From contig CAJYHN010000002.1 in assembly GCA_913774665.1 (NCBI GenBank), positions 434,001 to 498,000 of the forward strand: DNA of 64,000 nt. Reading direction: 5' to 3'. This stretch comes from an uncultured Microbacterium sp. GTDB lineage: Bacteria; Actinomycetota; Actinomycetes; Actinomycetales; Microbacteriaceae. Every line of letters starts with the position of its first letter. The stretch's first letter is position 1. The notes beneath the pieces were generated by a model. It did no database searches and had not been told where the DNA came from. It saw only the letters and a program-made list of their open reading frames with translations. The translations under genes were made by a program, and so were the position numbers. Below, piece after piece: positions 45,914-54,904 of the stretch.

Positions 45914-47721
45914 GGGGACACCTTCGCTTCGAGGAGGCTGGATCGGTAGCCGAGCAGGCGGATCTGATCGTCGGAGCCCTGGCTGGGCACGTAGAAGAAC
46001 ACCTGGTCGGAGTATGTCGTGGTGAAGCCTGTCGCCGACTGGTCGACACCGGTGAGGGCCTTGACCGCCGGATTGTTGTCCAGCTTGATCACGGCGTCCT
46101 TGTTCGTGGGCTTCGCGGTGTCACTCTCGTACACGTTGACCGCGACGATCGCACCGGTGTCGAGGGTCGCCAGCGCGATGGGGGTCGCCGCTCCGGCGGA
46201 GGCCGAGAAGCTGATCTCCGCCGTTCCCGCACCGGTCTGGTTGAGCTCGTCGGTGCGCTTGGTCTTGTTGTCCTGGATCGCCGAGAGCAGCAGGTCGTTC
46301 GCCGTGTCGAACTTGGCGAACGAGGCGCTGTTCTGACCGTTGTTGATGACATCCGCGTAAGCGGCGGCCACTTTCTCGGGCGCCATGACGAGGAAGGACG
46401 AGTCCGGCGGCACCTGCGTCGCGCCCACGTAGGGCGCCGCGAGCTCGGGAAGGTTCGTCGACGCCTCGAGGTTCCCGACGTACGAGGCCTTGTACTCCTC
46501 CCACGGCGTCTGCTGGGTCATCATCATGATCGTAGTCGTGGGGGTCGCGGCATCCGCCGACTCCACCACCGTCATGAGAGTGCGGGGCCACGTTCCCGTG
46601 GTCTGCGGGAGCACGATCTGCACGGGCTCCGCCGGGATCGCCGGCAAGGCGGGTCGGTCGGGGATCGCGGCGCGCAGCTTGTAGTTGGTCTGCCGCTCCG
46701 CGAGGGCCGGGCCCGACAGTCGCTCGGCGACGACGTTCGCGTCGAGCGAGGCGTCGGCCTGGGCGACGGTCGACGAGACCTTCGCCACGATGCGCTGCGC
46801 CTGCGCCTCGGTGACCGCCGGCGGGAACTGCCCCTCCGGGACGATCACCGTCGGAGTGGGGCTCGGCGACTCGGTCGCCGCGAGCTGCGGCCATGCGTCG
46901 GCCGAGCATCCCGCCAGCAGAGCGATCGACACGCCCAGCGCGGGGACGGCGACCAGGGCGCGGCGACCGCGCAGGGCACCACGGACCCGTGACCCTCCGC
47001 GGCGACCGGGGCTCTGGCTCACGACGCCTTTGCTCTCGGCATCCGCGTCGACCGTCGAGATCGGCTCGGTGACCGGAAGCGGCAACCCCTTGCGGCGCGG
47101 ACGACGCTGACGTCGGACGTGACGGATGCCGAGGAGGTAGAGCACGAGACCGGCCAGAAGGACGATTCCACCTCCGACGATGAGCGGACCGGCCCACGGG
47201 GTGGAGTCGTCGATCGGCCAGGTGAGGCTGACGGTCGAGGGGGCGGGGGCCGTTCCGTCGGAGGCGACGAGCACGCTCATGTCGGACGGGAGCTGAAGAG
47301 TGGTCGACAGCGATCCGGTCTGCTCGTATTCGTCGAGCCAGAGGTCGGAGTCCACGGGCGATCGTCCGGTGGTCGCGGCGCCCGAGGCGGGGGTGACCGT
47401 CGGCGCGACCTCCGAGGTCTGGACGGTGCCCGCGCCATCGAGGGTGACCGCGGTGTAGGGGACGTCGGCGAGCCACGCGGTGACGTCGGCGGTGCGTCCG
47501 TACGAGACGAACACCGCCCCGTCGCCTTGCACGCGCAGGGTCTGCGCCCCGGGGACGCTCGTCAGCACCGCCCCGTCGATCAGCGTGAACGCCGTCGAGC
47601 CGTCGGTCTGCACGTTGGCCGTGGTCTCCGAAGGGCCGTGGAACACGGTCCTTTGGGCGATACCGGCACCGATCATGGCGGCAGCGATGACGAATGCCAC
47701 CACGGCCCAGACGAATCTCAC
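45910..47721 (-). CDS. Membrane protein with an internal lipoprotein-like signal, unknown function
   Basis: 603 aa, not recognised with confidence. TM1 at residues 4-22, an extracytoplasmic domain of about 150 residues, TM2 at about 178-198, a very basic cytoplasmic loop (RHVRRQRRPRRKG and on), then ALVAVPALGVSIALLAGC at 255-272, which is a complete n/h/c lipoprotein signal with lipobox LLAGC, followed by a Ser/Pro linker and a roughly 310-residue extracytoplasmic domain. It looks like a membrane protein fused in frame to a lipoprotein. It is upstream of, and overlaps, the thioredoxin-TPR gene. Similar actinobacterial proteins are sometimes labelled glycosyltransferases; no such motif is visible. 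Confidence 0.78.
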   Translation of the reverse strand: MRFVWAVVAFVIAAAMIGAGIAQRTVFHGPSETTANVQTDGSTAFTLIDGAVLTSVPGAQTLRVQGDGAVFVSYGRTADVTAWLADVPYTAVTLDGAGTVQTSEVAPTVTPASGAATTGRSPVDSDLWLDEYEQTGSLSTTLQLPSDMSVLVASDGTAPAPSTVSLTWPIDDSTPWAGPLIVGGGIVLLAGLVLYLLGIRHVRRQRRPRRKGLPLPVTEPISTVDADAESKGVVSQSPGRRGGSRVRGALRGRRALVAVPALGVSIALLAGCSADAWPQLAATESPSPTPTVIVPEGQFPPAVTEAQAQRIVAKVSSTVAQADASLDANVVAERLSGPALAERQTNYKLRAAIPDRPALPAIPAEPVQIVLPQTTGTWPRTLMTVVESADAATPTTTIMMMTQQTPWEEYKASYVGNLEASTNLPELAAPYVGATQVPPDSSFLVMAPEKVAAAYADVINNGQNSASFAKFDTANDLLLSAIQDNKTKRTDELNQTGAGTAEISFSASAGAATPIALATLDTGAIVAVNVYESDTAKPTNKDAVIKLDNNPAVKALTGVDQSATGFTTTYSDQVFFYVPSQGSDDQIRLLGYRSSLLEAKVSP

Positions 47722-47891
47722 GCTTCACACCATCCCCACCGGTGGCTCGGGCGCCACCGAATCGACATTTCAGACTATCCGAGGGCGCCTGAAAGTTCTC
47801 GGCGAGGCCCGTCGCGCGCTCCGTCGGGTCATCCGCTCAGTATCCTGACGAGACGGGCACGTCAGCCCGGCTGATGCGGGAGTCGTTCGGC

Positions 47892-48968
47892 ATGAAGATC
47901 CACAATCCCTTCCGGGTGGCCCTGCTCGCCACGCTCGGCGTCGGAGTCGGCCTGCTGCTCATCGGCAGCGTGCAGAACCTGTCGACGATCCTGCTGTACG
48001 TGGGCACGGCGCTGTTCCTGTCTCTCGGTCTCGACCCCGTCGTGTCGTTCCTCGAGCGTCGAGGTCTCCCCCGCTGGGCCGCGGTGCTGGTGACGATCCT
48101 CGCCGTGCTCGGCGTCTTCGCGGGGATCATCTTCATGGTCGTCCCGATCATCGTGAGCCAGATCGCCCAGCTGGTGTCGCAGATCGAGCAGCTCCTGCAG
48201 CCCGGTCGGTGGAACGAGATCGTCACCGACGTGCAGGCGTGGGTGTCGCAGACCCTGCCCTGGCTGAAGATCGACGAGGTGTGGGCGGGGATCCAGCACT
48301 GGTTCTCCACGCTCGACGTCGGCAGCATCTCCACGATGATCGGCAACAGCCTCCTCACGGTCGGCGGCGCCGTCGCGGCCGGCCTGGGCGGCGCGTTCAT
48401 CGTGCTGATCCTGACCATCTACTTCACGGCATCCACTCCCTCGCTGAAGTCGGCCGTCTATCAACTGGTCCCGGCCTCGAAGCGCGCCCGATTCATCGAG
48501 CTGGCCGAGAAGATCACCGACTCCGTGGGCTACTACGTCATGGGGCAGGTCAGCCTCGGCGTCATCAACGGTGTCCTGAGCGCCATCTTCCTGTCGATCA
48601 TCAACGCGCCGTTCCCGGCCGTGCTGGCGGTCATCGCCTTCTTCTTCTCGCTCATCCCCCTGGTGGGCACCCTCACGGGGTCGACGATCATCGTGCTCAC
48701 GTGCCTCATCCCGGGCCTCGGCACCCCCACGTGGGCGATCCTCGCCGCGGCGATCTACTACCTCGTGTACATGCAGATCGAGGCGTACGTGATCTCACCG
48801 CGCATCATGAACCGCGCGGTCTCGGTTCCGGGATCCGTCGTCGTGATCTCGGCGCTGGCCGGCGGCGCCCTGTTGAACCTGCTCGGCGCGCTCATCGCGA
48901 TCCCGGTCGCCGCGAGCATCCTCATCATCTACCGCGAGGTCATCATCCCGCGGCAGAACGAACGCTGA
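47892..48968 (+). CDS. AI-2E family transporter (PerM/YdiK-like permease)
   Basis: 358 aa from the ATG at 47892. About eight membrane helices arranged in the AI-2E family pattern: an N-terminal pair, a long amphipathic cytoplasmic/periplasmic segment (ISQIAQLVSQIEQLLQPGRW... by family), then helices with the SLIPLVGTLTGSTIIVLT and YLVYMQIEAYVISPRIMNRAVSV motifs. Substrate is unknown despite the family name. GGGAG lies 9 nt before this ATG; an in-frame ATG at 47874 is the alternative start. TATCCT at 47842-47847 is a likely -10. It is divergent from the membrane protein gene across about 170 bp. Confidence 0.88.
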   Translation: MKIHNPFRVALLATLGVGVGLLLIGSVQNLSTILLYVGTALFLSLGLDPVVSFLERRGLPRWAAVLVTILAVLGVFAGIIFMVVPIIVSQIAQLVSQIEQLLQPGRWNEIVTDVQAWVSQTLPWLKIDEVWAGIQHWFSTLDVGSISTMIGNSLLTVGGAVAAGLGGAFIVLILTIYFTASTPSLKSAVYQLVPASKRARFIELAEKITDSVGYYVMGQVSLGVINGVLSAIFLSIINAPFPAVLAVIAFFFSLIPLVGTLTGSTIIVLTCLIPGLGTPTWAILAAAIYYLVYMQIEAYVISPRIMNRAVSVPGSVVVISALAGGALLNLLGALIAIPVAASILIIYREVIIPRQNER

Positions 48969-49017
48969 GCCCCTTCGCGAACAGCCGGGGGCGACGCCGG
49001 AGCACCGGCGCGCGGGT

Positions 49018-49740
49018 TCAGCCCGCGATCTCGCCGTCCCACTCCACCGGCAGCGGCAGCGCGTCGGGGTTGACCGCCGCGACGATCTCGGTGAGCACGC
49101 GACGGGTCTGCGTCTCGCCGACCCACAGGTGCTTGCCGCCCTCGACCGCGATGAGCGTGGCATCCGGTACCGACGAGAACCGCTCACGGGCCTCGTCGGG
49201 ACGCAGATAATCGTCGAACTCGGGGACGAGCACGACCATGCGGCGTTCGTCGCCCGCCCAGGCGGCGACCTCGTCGGCCGTCGCGCGGTGCAGCGGAGGA
49301 GAGAGCAGGATGACGCCCTCGATGTCGTGATCGCGACCGTACTTCAGCGCCAGCTCGGTGCCGAACGACCAGCCGACGAGCCACGGCCGCGGGAGACCGC
49401 GCTCACGAACGAGGTCGACGGCGGCCGCGACGTCGAAGCACTCGTTCGCGCCCCCGTCGAAGGACCCGTCGCTCGTTCCGCGCGGAGACGTCGTTCCGCG
49501 CGTGTTGAAACGCAGCACAGCGAGGTCGGCTAGAGCCGGCAGCCGGCCCGCCGCCTTGCGCAGGATATGCGAGTCCATGAAGCCGCCCGCGGTGGGCAGG
49601 GGGTGGAGCGTCACCAGGGTGGCGACCGGGTCGCGATCGGCCGGCAGCGCGAGTTCGCCCACGAGGGTCAGCTCGTCGACCGTGCGCAGCTCGATGTTCT
49701 CGCGACGGGCGGGGAGAAGGATGGGTCCGCGAATCTCCAT
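49018..49740 (-). CDS. Alpha/beta hydrolase
   Basis: 240 aa. The nucleophile elbow is GWSFGTE (GxSxG), preceded by an oxyanion region TLHPLPTAGGFMDSHI; the Asp/His partners are probably in VLVPEFDDYLRPDEA and EGGKHLWVGET. This pattern resembles the dienelactone-hydrolase/YtpA-like 'alpha/beta hydrolase with HPHP' group. Substrate unknown. The ATG overlaps the upstream stop by one base (TGATG), so the longer open frame is rejected. Confidence 0.85.
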   Translation of the reverse strand: MEIRGPILLPARRENIELRTVDELTLVGELALPADRDPVATLVTLHPLPTAGGFMDSHILRKAAGRLPALADLAVLRFNTRGTTSPRGTSDGSFDGGANECFDVAAAVDLVRERGLPRPWLVGWSFGTELALKYGRDHDIEGVILLSPPLHRATADEVAAWAGDERRMVVLVPEFDDYLRPDEARERFSSVPDATLIAVEGGKHLWVGETQTRRVLTEIVAAVNPDALPLPVEWDGEIAG

Positions 49741-50027
49741 CAGGCGATCCTCCAACAGTGCGTATGCCAATGACGACGGGCGGCGAGATCGGCTGCGTCG
49801 CCGAGGACGCCGTCGGCGCGCCAGACCACCACGTGAGCGGTTCCGGCCTCGACGGTCCGCCCGCACCCGGGGCACAGGTAGTCCTTGACCGCCTGCGGGC
49901 CCGAGATGGGCTGCACCGTCCACTCCCCTCCCCGTTTGACCTCGGTGCGCTTCCACCCGGCGATCAGACGGTCGAGCGACTCGTCGCCGCGGGAGGAGTC
50001 CGGGCGCCGTTTACGCGAGCGGGGCAT
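49740..50027 (-). CDS. Small putative zinc-binding protein
   Basis: 95 aa. A very basic N-terminus (MPRSRKRRPDSSRGDES), then CPGCGRTVEAG and RRHWHTHCWRIA, giving a Cys-x2-Cys ... His-x2-His/Cys arrangement that could bind zinc. Related actinobacterial genes are annotated 'ATP/GTP-binding protein', but no nucleotide-binding motif is present. It starts 9 nt after the stop of the upstream transglycosylase-like gene and is translationally coupled to the hydrolase downstream. Confidence 0.75.
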   Translation of the reverse strand: MPRSRKRRPDSSRGDESLDRLIAGWKRTEVKRGGEWTVQPISGPQAVKDYLCPGCGRTVEAGTAHVVVWRADGVLGDAADLAARRHWHTHCWRIA

Positions 50028-50036
50028 GGATGCCGC

Positions 50037-50750
50037 TCACCACCAGTGGTTGGCGGACCAGAACGCGTAGGCACCGGCCCATCCGCCGTAGCGCCCGGTG
50101 GCGTAGCCGGTTCCCCAGCGCAGATTGTCGACCGGGTCGTAGCCGTTGCCGGGGACTTTGCTGCACGGCAGGGCTTGCACGAGGCCGCAGGCACCGGACG
50201 AGCGGTTCGTCGCATTCGGGTTCCAGCCGCTCTCGCGACTGACGATGTAGTCCACGAAGCCCATGTCGGATTCGGAGATGCCGGCGGCGGCCATCCACTC
50301 GGCGGGAGCGCCACCGCCGCTGTAGAGCATCGGACCGGCGTTGCCCGAGGACGAACCGGACCCGGAGTCCTTCTCGCGGGACGGCGACGGCGTCGGGGTG
50401 GGCGTCGGCTTGGGCTTGACGTACACGTTGTAGCTGGCCCTGTCGAGCTGCGGGGCCTGCTTCTCGCCCGAGGTCGACACGGCCTGCGTGTCGCCGAGAC
50501 CCTCGGCGTACAGCGTGACGGTGTGCGGCTCCTCGGCCTGAGCCGGCAGCAGCGAGGCGCCCATCGGGCCGACGTAGGCGCCGACGAACAGAACCGCGGC
50601 CGCGGCCCCGAAGACGCCGACCACGCCGCGACGACGCGACCAGCGAGGGCTCGAGCGGTGCGGGAGAGCCGGCGGGACCACGTCGACCGAGGCGCCCCGA
50701 CGGGCGACACGGGAGGTGGATGCGCGCGAAAGTTCCGAACCAGAAGTCAC
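50037..50750 (-). CDS. Secreted lysozyme-like/transglycosylase domain protein
   Basis: 237 aa. A basic N-terminus of about 40 residues, a membrane/signal helix (GVVGVFGAAAAVLFVGAYVG), a Thr-Pro linker (KPKPTPTPTPSPS) and a C-terminal domain with MGFVDYIVSRESGWNPNATNRSSGACGLVQALPCSKVPG...WGTGYATGRYGG. The Glu in SRESGWNP fits the catalytic Glu of lytic transglycosylases, and the layout resembles Rpf-like and 'aggregation-promoting factor' proteins. It probably remodels peptidoglycan. Confidence 0.85.
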   Translation of the reverse strand: MTSGSELSRASTSRVARRGASVDVVPPALPHRSSPRWSRRRGVVGVFGAAAAVLFVGAYVGPMGASLLPAQAEEPHTVTLYAEGLGDTQAVSTSGEKQAPQLDRASYNVYVKPKPTPTPTPSPSREKDSGSGSSSGNAGPMLYSGGGAPAEWMAAAGISESDMGFVDYIVSRESGWNPNATNRSSGACGLVQALPCSKVPGNGYDPVDNLRWGTGYATGRYGGWAGAYAFWSANHWW

Positions 50751-50799
50751 AGTGCGCTCGATTCTACCGACGCCCGAGGCCGGATGCCACGCGTCGGGG

Positions 50800-51375
50800 T
50801 CATCCGACCGCGAGCATCACTTCGACGACGGCGTCGAGGACGGCGTCGACCTGGGTCTCGCGGTATCCCCCGCGCTGCATGCGGAACGCGACCGAGCGCA
50901 CCTGATCGGGTGTCACCGGGTCGCCCGCCGCGAGATAGCGGGCGACGCGATCGGCGACGACGTCCACCTCGTCGACCCGATAGCCGTAGCGCAGGAGGCC
51001 GACGCGGTCGAAGCGCGAGCCCCGCGGACGCCGGAGACGGTCGAGCACCACCTGCGCCGTGTCGCGGGTCTCGGCGACCCACGCGCGAGCGCCGAGCCGC
51101 GAGAGGGCGTGCTCGCGCTCCCGGGCGGCGAAGGCATCCTCAACCCGGCCGAGAGCGGCGTCCACGGCCTCGACCCTGTAGCCGCCCTTGACGAGCGGGA
51201 AGGCGGCGGCGCGCACCTCGGAGGAGCGCAGTGCGCCGACCTCGTCGGCCTCGAACGCGTCGCGGGCTCGCGCCAGGAAGACGTCGACCGCGCGCTTCTC
51301 GTACCCCTTGGTGCGACCCGAGGTCGTGGGGAACGGCGTCGCGGCCACGGTGTCGTGGATCGGCGTCTCGGTCAT
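50800..51375 (-). CDS. DivIVA-domain protein of unknown function
   Basis: 191 aa. Three repeats of a roughly 45-residue 'GY..xxVDxxLxR..xA' module are visible (KGYEKRAVDVFLARARDAFE, KGGYRVEAVDAALGRVEDAFA, RYGYRVDEVDVVADRVARYL, plus RGGYRETQVDAVLDAVVEVM), each a DivIVA-like N-terminal motif. It lacks the long coiled coil of Wag31. The ATG overlaps the cdsA stop (ATGA). The pairing with cdsA suggests a link to membrane or cell-pole biology; inference only. Confidence 0.82.
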   Translation of the reverse strand: MTETPIHDTVAATPFPTTSGRTKGYEKRAVDVFLARARDAFEADEVGALRSSEVRAAAFPLVKGGYRVEAVDAALGRVEDAFAAREREHALSRLGARAWVAETRDTAQVVLDRLRRPRGSRFDRVGLLRYGYRVDEVDVVADRVARYLAAGDPVTPDQVRSVAFRMQRGGYRETQVDAVLDAVVEVMLAVG

Positions 51376-52424
51376 GACACTCCCAGGGGGGACAGCAGAT
51401 AGAACATCACCAGGGCGGCGGTCGCCGACGGCAGGATCGAGTCGAGGCGGTCGAGCACTCCCCCGTGACCCGGCAGCCAGGAGCTCATGTCCTTGATGCC
51501 CAGGTCTCGCTTGAGCATCGACTCCCCGAGGTCGCCGACGGTCGCCGTCGCGAGGACCACGGCCCCGAAGATGAGACCGGCCCACCACGGCACCTGCAGC
51601 ATGAAGGCGGCCAGGAGCGCGCCCGCGACGAGGGCCGCGACACATGCTCCCGCGAAGCCTTCCCAGGTCTTCTTGGGGCTGATGCGGGGGGCCATCGGAT
51701 GCCGACCGCCCCGGCCGAACGTCAGGCCCGAGACGTACGCGCCGGTGTCGGCGGCCACCGCCAGGATGAGGAACGCGAGCACCCACCACTCCCCGCGGGG
51801 CTGCGCGAGGAGGATCATCGCAACGCTCGTCAGGAAGGGCACGTAGAGCTGCACGAAGCTCGCGACCAGGACGTCGCCGATGACCTCGATGTGGGCGCGA
51901 CCGTCGCCGGCGAACATCTGAGCCGTCAGGCGCCAGACGATCACGACGACGACGGCGACGAGGGTGGCGATCCAGTGCACCCACGGGCCGAGGAAGAACC
52001 CGCTCAGCAGGAGCAGGAACCCCATGACGAGTTGCGGGACGACGTCCACCCGACGCCCCGCCACCTGGAGCGCGCGGGAGAACTCGAGGACGCCCAACAC
52101 CATCGCGGCGGCCGCGAACAACACGAACAGCCACTTGACGAAGATCAGCGAGGCGATGACGATCACGCCGATGCCGACCCCGATCAGGGTCGCCACGATG
52201 AGGTCACGCCCCGTGCGCTGCTTGATCCGCTCGTTGGCCTGGTCGAACTCGGCGCGGGCGTGCGCGATCCGCTGATCCGCGTCCGATCGCATGGCACGCA
52301 GCTGCGACTCGATCGCGGTCACCCCCTCGCCCGTGGTCGGCAGACGGCGCGCCGAATCGGCCCGGCGCGGCGAGGCGGACGGATCGACCGGCTCGCTGTC
52401 GCCGATCTCGGGAGCGTCGGGCAT
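51372..52424 (-). CDS. cdsA: Phosphatidate cytidylyltransferase
   Basis: 350 aa. It makes CDP-diacylglycerol from phosphatidate and CTP for all phospholipids. About eight membrane helices, and the family signature near the C-terminus, SMLKRDLGIKDMSSWLPGHGG...LDRLDS. A soluble, acidic N-terminus of about 70 residues precedes the first helix. It follows frr by 5 nt, the usual frr-cdsA order. Confidence 0.96.
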   Translation of the reverse strand: MPDAPEIGDSEPVDPSASPRRADSARRLPTTGEGVTAIESQLRAMRSDADQRIAHARAEFDQANERIKQRTGRDLIVATLIGVGIGVIVIASLIFVKWLFVLFAAAAMVLGVLEFSRALQVAGRRVDVVPQLVMGFLLLLSGFFLGPWVHWIATLVAVVVVIVWRLTAQMFAGDGRAHIEVIGDVLVASFVQLYVPFLTSVAMILLAQPRGEWWVLAFLILAVAADTGAYVSGLTFGRGGRHPMAPRISPKKTWEGFAGACVAALVAGALLAAFMLQVPWWAGLIFGAVVLATATVGDLGESMLKRDLGIKDMSSWLPGHGGVLDRLDSILPSATAALVMFYLLSPLGVS

Positions 52425-52429
52425 GGGGG

Positions 52430-52984
52430 TCAGACCTCGAGGAGCTCAGCCTCTTTGCGCTTGAGCGCCTCGTCGATGAGGTCGACGTGCGTGCGCGTGA
52501 CGGTGTCGAGCTCCTTCTCGGCGCGGACCAGCTCGTCCTCGCCGACATCGCTCTTCAGCGCGTCGAGGTCGTCCTTGGCCTTGCGGCGCAGGTTGCGGAC
52601 CTGCACCTTGGCGTCCTCGCCCTTGCCGCGCACGATCTTGACGTACTCCTTGCGGCGGTCCTGCGTGAGCTCGGGCATGGTGACGCGGACGATGTTGCCG
52701 TCGTTCGTGGGGTTCACCCCGAGGTTCGGCATGTCGCGGATCGCCTGCTCGATCGCCTTCAGCGCCGACTTGTCGTACGGGTTGATGACGAGGGTGCGGG
52801 CCTCGGGGTTGTTCAGCGAGGCGAGCTGAGCCAGCGGGGTGGGCGACCCGTAGTAGTCGACCAGCACCTTCTGGAACATCTGGGGGTTCGCGCGTCCGGT
52901 ACGGACCGTCGCGAAGTCTTCCTTGGCGGCCTCCACGGCGCGATCCATGCGCGCTCCGGCATCGGCGAGGACATCGGAAATCAC
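52430..52984 (-). CDS. frr: Ribosome recycling factor
   Basis: 184 aa. It splits post-termination ribosomes with EF-G. Signature: [47 protein letters not shown] start with GGAG at 5 nt. TAGACT at 53015-53020 (minus strand) is a likely -10, giving a leader of about 24 nt. The first gene of frr-cdsA-DivIVA. Confidence 0.97.
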   Translation of the reverse strand: MISDVLADAGARMDRAVEAAKEDFATVRTGRANPQMFQKVLVDYYGSPTPLAQLASLNNPEARTLVINPYDKSALKAIEQAIRDMPNLGVNPTNDGNIVRVTMPELTQDRRKEYVKIVRGKGEDAKVQVRNLRRKAKDDLDALKSDVGEDELVRAEKELDTVTRTHVDLIDEALKRKEAELLEV

Positions 52985-53059
52985 GGTGACTCCATTCGTT
53001 GGGACTGACTGTTCAGTCTAGTCGCGCGCGGGCCCGGCTCCCCGGGCCCGCGCGGCGCG

Positions 53060-53779
53060 TCATGCGGTGACGAGGGTGCCCATCGTCTCGCCGAGAAGGG
53101 CGCGGGTGACGTTTCCGGCCGGCTCCATGCCGAACACGCGCATATCCATCCCGTTGTCCATGCAGAGGCTGAACGCCGTGGAGTCCACGACCTTCAGACC
53201 CTTCTGCAGGGCGTCGCTGTAGGTGACGTGGTCGAGCTTCGTGGCCGTCGGATCGGCGTTCGGGTCGGCGGTATAGACCCCGTCGACGCCGTTCTTGGCG
53301 ACGAGGACCTCGGTCGCCCCGATCTCGAGCGCCCGCTGAGCGGCGACGGTGTCGGTGGAGAAATAGGGCAATCCCGCACCGGCGCCGAAGATCACGACGC
53401 GACCCTTCTCGAGGTGACGCACGGCGCGACGCGGGATGTAGGGCTCCGCGACCTGGGTCATCGAGATGGCCGACTGCACGCGCGTAGCGGCCCCCGCCTG
53501 CTCGAGGAAGTCCTGCAGCGCGAGGGAGTTCATCACGGTGCCGAGCATGCCCATGTAGTCGGCCCGCCCGCGGTCCATGCCGCGCTGGCTGAGCTCGGCG
53601 CCGCGGAAGAAGTTGCCGCCGCCGACGACGATAGCGATGTCGACGCGGTCGACGGCCTCGGCGATCTCACGGGCGATCTGGCCCACGACGTCGGGATTCA
53701 CGCCCAGTTGGCCGCCGCCGAACGCCTCCCCCGACAGCTTCAGCAGAACTCGGCGGCGCTTGGTGGCTTCATCGATCAC
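53060..53779 (-). CDS. pyrH: UMP kinase
   Basis: 239 aa. Amino-acid-kinase-fold enzyme phosphorylating UMP. Signature: [24 protein letters not shown] and GTGGTGxPYFSTDT-like [19 protein letters not shown] start with GAGAGGA about 8 nt upstream; TAGTTT (53806-53811) is the probable -10. Separated from frr by 75 bp, so it has its own promoter and frr another. Confidence 0.97.
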   Translation of the reverse strand: MIDEATKRRRVLLKLSGEAFGGGQLGVNPDVVGQIAREIAEAVDRVDIAIVVGGGNFFRGAELSQRGMDRGRADYMGMLGTVMNSLALQDFLEQAGAATRVQSAISMTQVAEPYIPRRAVRHLEKGRVVIFGAGAGLPYFSTDTVAAQRALEIGATEVLVAKNGVDGVYTADPNADPTATKLDHVTYSDALQKGLKVVDSTAFSLCMDNGMDMRVFGMEPAGNVTRALLGETMGTLVTA

Positions 53780-53865
53780 GTGTGATGTCCTCTCGTCTTG
53801 AACAAACTATCCCCCCGCACCCGCGATCGATACGCAGCAAGCGATCTGGGACGCGGGCAGGGAAA

Positions 53866-53895
53866 AGGCCCGGGATGCCGTGGCATCCCGGGCCT
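53866..53895 (-). terminator. Intrinsic terminator of tsf
   Basis: AGGCCCGGGATGCC (53882-53895 complement with 53866-53879) forms a 14-bp stem followed on the minus strand by TTTTCCC, a real T-run. It is a GGATGCC/GGCATCC inverted pair. Confidence 0.9.
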
Positions 53896-53904
53896 CATGA
53901 CGGG

Positions 53905-53923
53905 CCCTGAGCCTGTCGAAGGG
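53905..53923. repeat. CTTCGACAGGCTCAGG-type intergenic motif
   Basis: CCCTGAGCCTGTCGAAGGG lies between the tsf stop and its terminator. A degenerate copy is at 3346-3362. Confidence 0.6.
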
Positions 53924-54751
53924 TTACGCGCCGACCTTGAAGCGGGCGAAGTCGGTCAGCGTGAGACCGGCGTCGGACGCGACCTTGGCGACGGACAGCT
54001 TGTTGTCCTTCGCGTAGTCCTGGTCGAGCAGGGCGACCTGCTTGAAGAACGCGTTGACGCGGCCCTCGACGATCTTCGGCAGCGCGGCCTCGGGCTTGCC
54101 CTCGTTGCGGGAGATCTCGGTGACGATCTCGCGCTCCTTCTCGACGTCGGCCTCGGGGACGGCGTCGCGGGTCAGGTACGAGGGGTTCGCGAACGAGATG
54201 TGCTGCGCGATCGAGCGAGCGGTCTCGGCGTCATCGCCCGAGTAGGCGAGGACGACGCCGACCTGCGGGGGCAGGTCCTTGCTGGTCTTGTGCAGGTAGA
54301 CCTCGAACTTGTCGCCCGAGATGGTGCGCACGCGACGGAGCTCGACCTTCTCGCCGATGATCGCGGCCTCGTCCGAGATGAGCTGCTCGACGGTCTTGCC
54401 GTCGGCGTCGGCGGCCAGGGCGGCCTCGACCGAGTCGGCACCGGCGGCGGCTGCTGCGTCGACGACCTTGTCGGCCAGAGCGATGAAGCGCTCGTTCTTG
54501 GCGACGAAGTCGGTCTCGCAGGCGAGCTCGAGCAGCGTGACCGAGCCGGCGTTGTCGCGAGCGGCCACGAGGCCCTCGCTCGTGGAGCGGTCGGCACGCT
54601 TCGCGTTGCCCTTCGCGCCCTTGAGGCGCAGGATCTCGACGGCCTTCTCGACGTCGCCGTCCGCCTCTTCGAGCGCCTTCTTGGTGTCGACCATGCCCGT
54701 GCCGAGCTGCTCGCGCAGCGCCTTGATGTCGGCGATCGTGAAGTTTGCCAT
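53924..54751 (-). CDS. tsf: Elongation factor Ts
   Basis: 275 aa. Guanine-nucleotide exchange factor for EF-Tu. Starts MANFTIADIKALREQLGTGMVDTKKALEE; the conserved ELACETDFVAKNERF is present. The ATG at 54751 is the family start; the upstream open frame is leader. 153 bp after rpsB, with a hairpin between. Confidence 0.98.
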   Translation of the reverse strand: MANFTIADIKALREQLGTGMVDTKKALEEADGDVEKAVEILRLKGAKGNAKRADRSTSEGLVAARDNAGSVTLLELACETDFVAKNERFIALADKVVDAAAAAGADSVEAALAADADGKTVEQLISDEAAIIGEKVELRRVRTISGDKFEVYLHKTSKDLPPQVGVVLAYSGDDAETARSIAQHISFANPSYLTRDAVPEADVEKEREIVTEISRNEGKPEAALPKIVEGRVNAFFKQVALLDQDYAKDNKLSVAKVASDAGLTLTDFARFKVGA

Positions 54752-54864
54752 GGTGTGGCGTCTCCTTGTCGTTTGCGTTCTAGATGTGAGCCCGGCGGGG
54801 CCGTGTCGCCGCCCTCCGGAGAGGGAGCTGTCACGACCCCGCCGGATCGTAGCCTGTGCGGGTA

Positions 54865-54896
54865 GCGGGCCGTTCACGCGGAGGAGAACGGCCCGC
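54865..54896 (-). terminator. Hairpin between rpsB and tsf
   Basis: An 11-bp stem (54865-54875 with 54886-54896) starts 8 nt after the rpsB stop codon. Without a T-run it may act as an attenuator rather than a full stop. Confidence 0.6.
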
Positions 54897-54904
54897 CTCG
54901 CGGC

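Noticed and set aside
49740-50027. ATP/GTP-binding protein
   Set aside because: No Walker motifs; the Cys/His pattern points to zinc instead.
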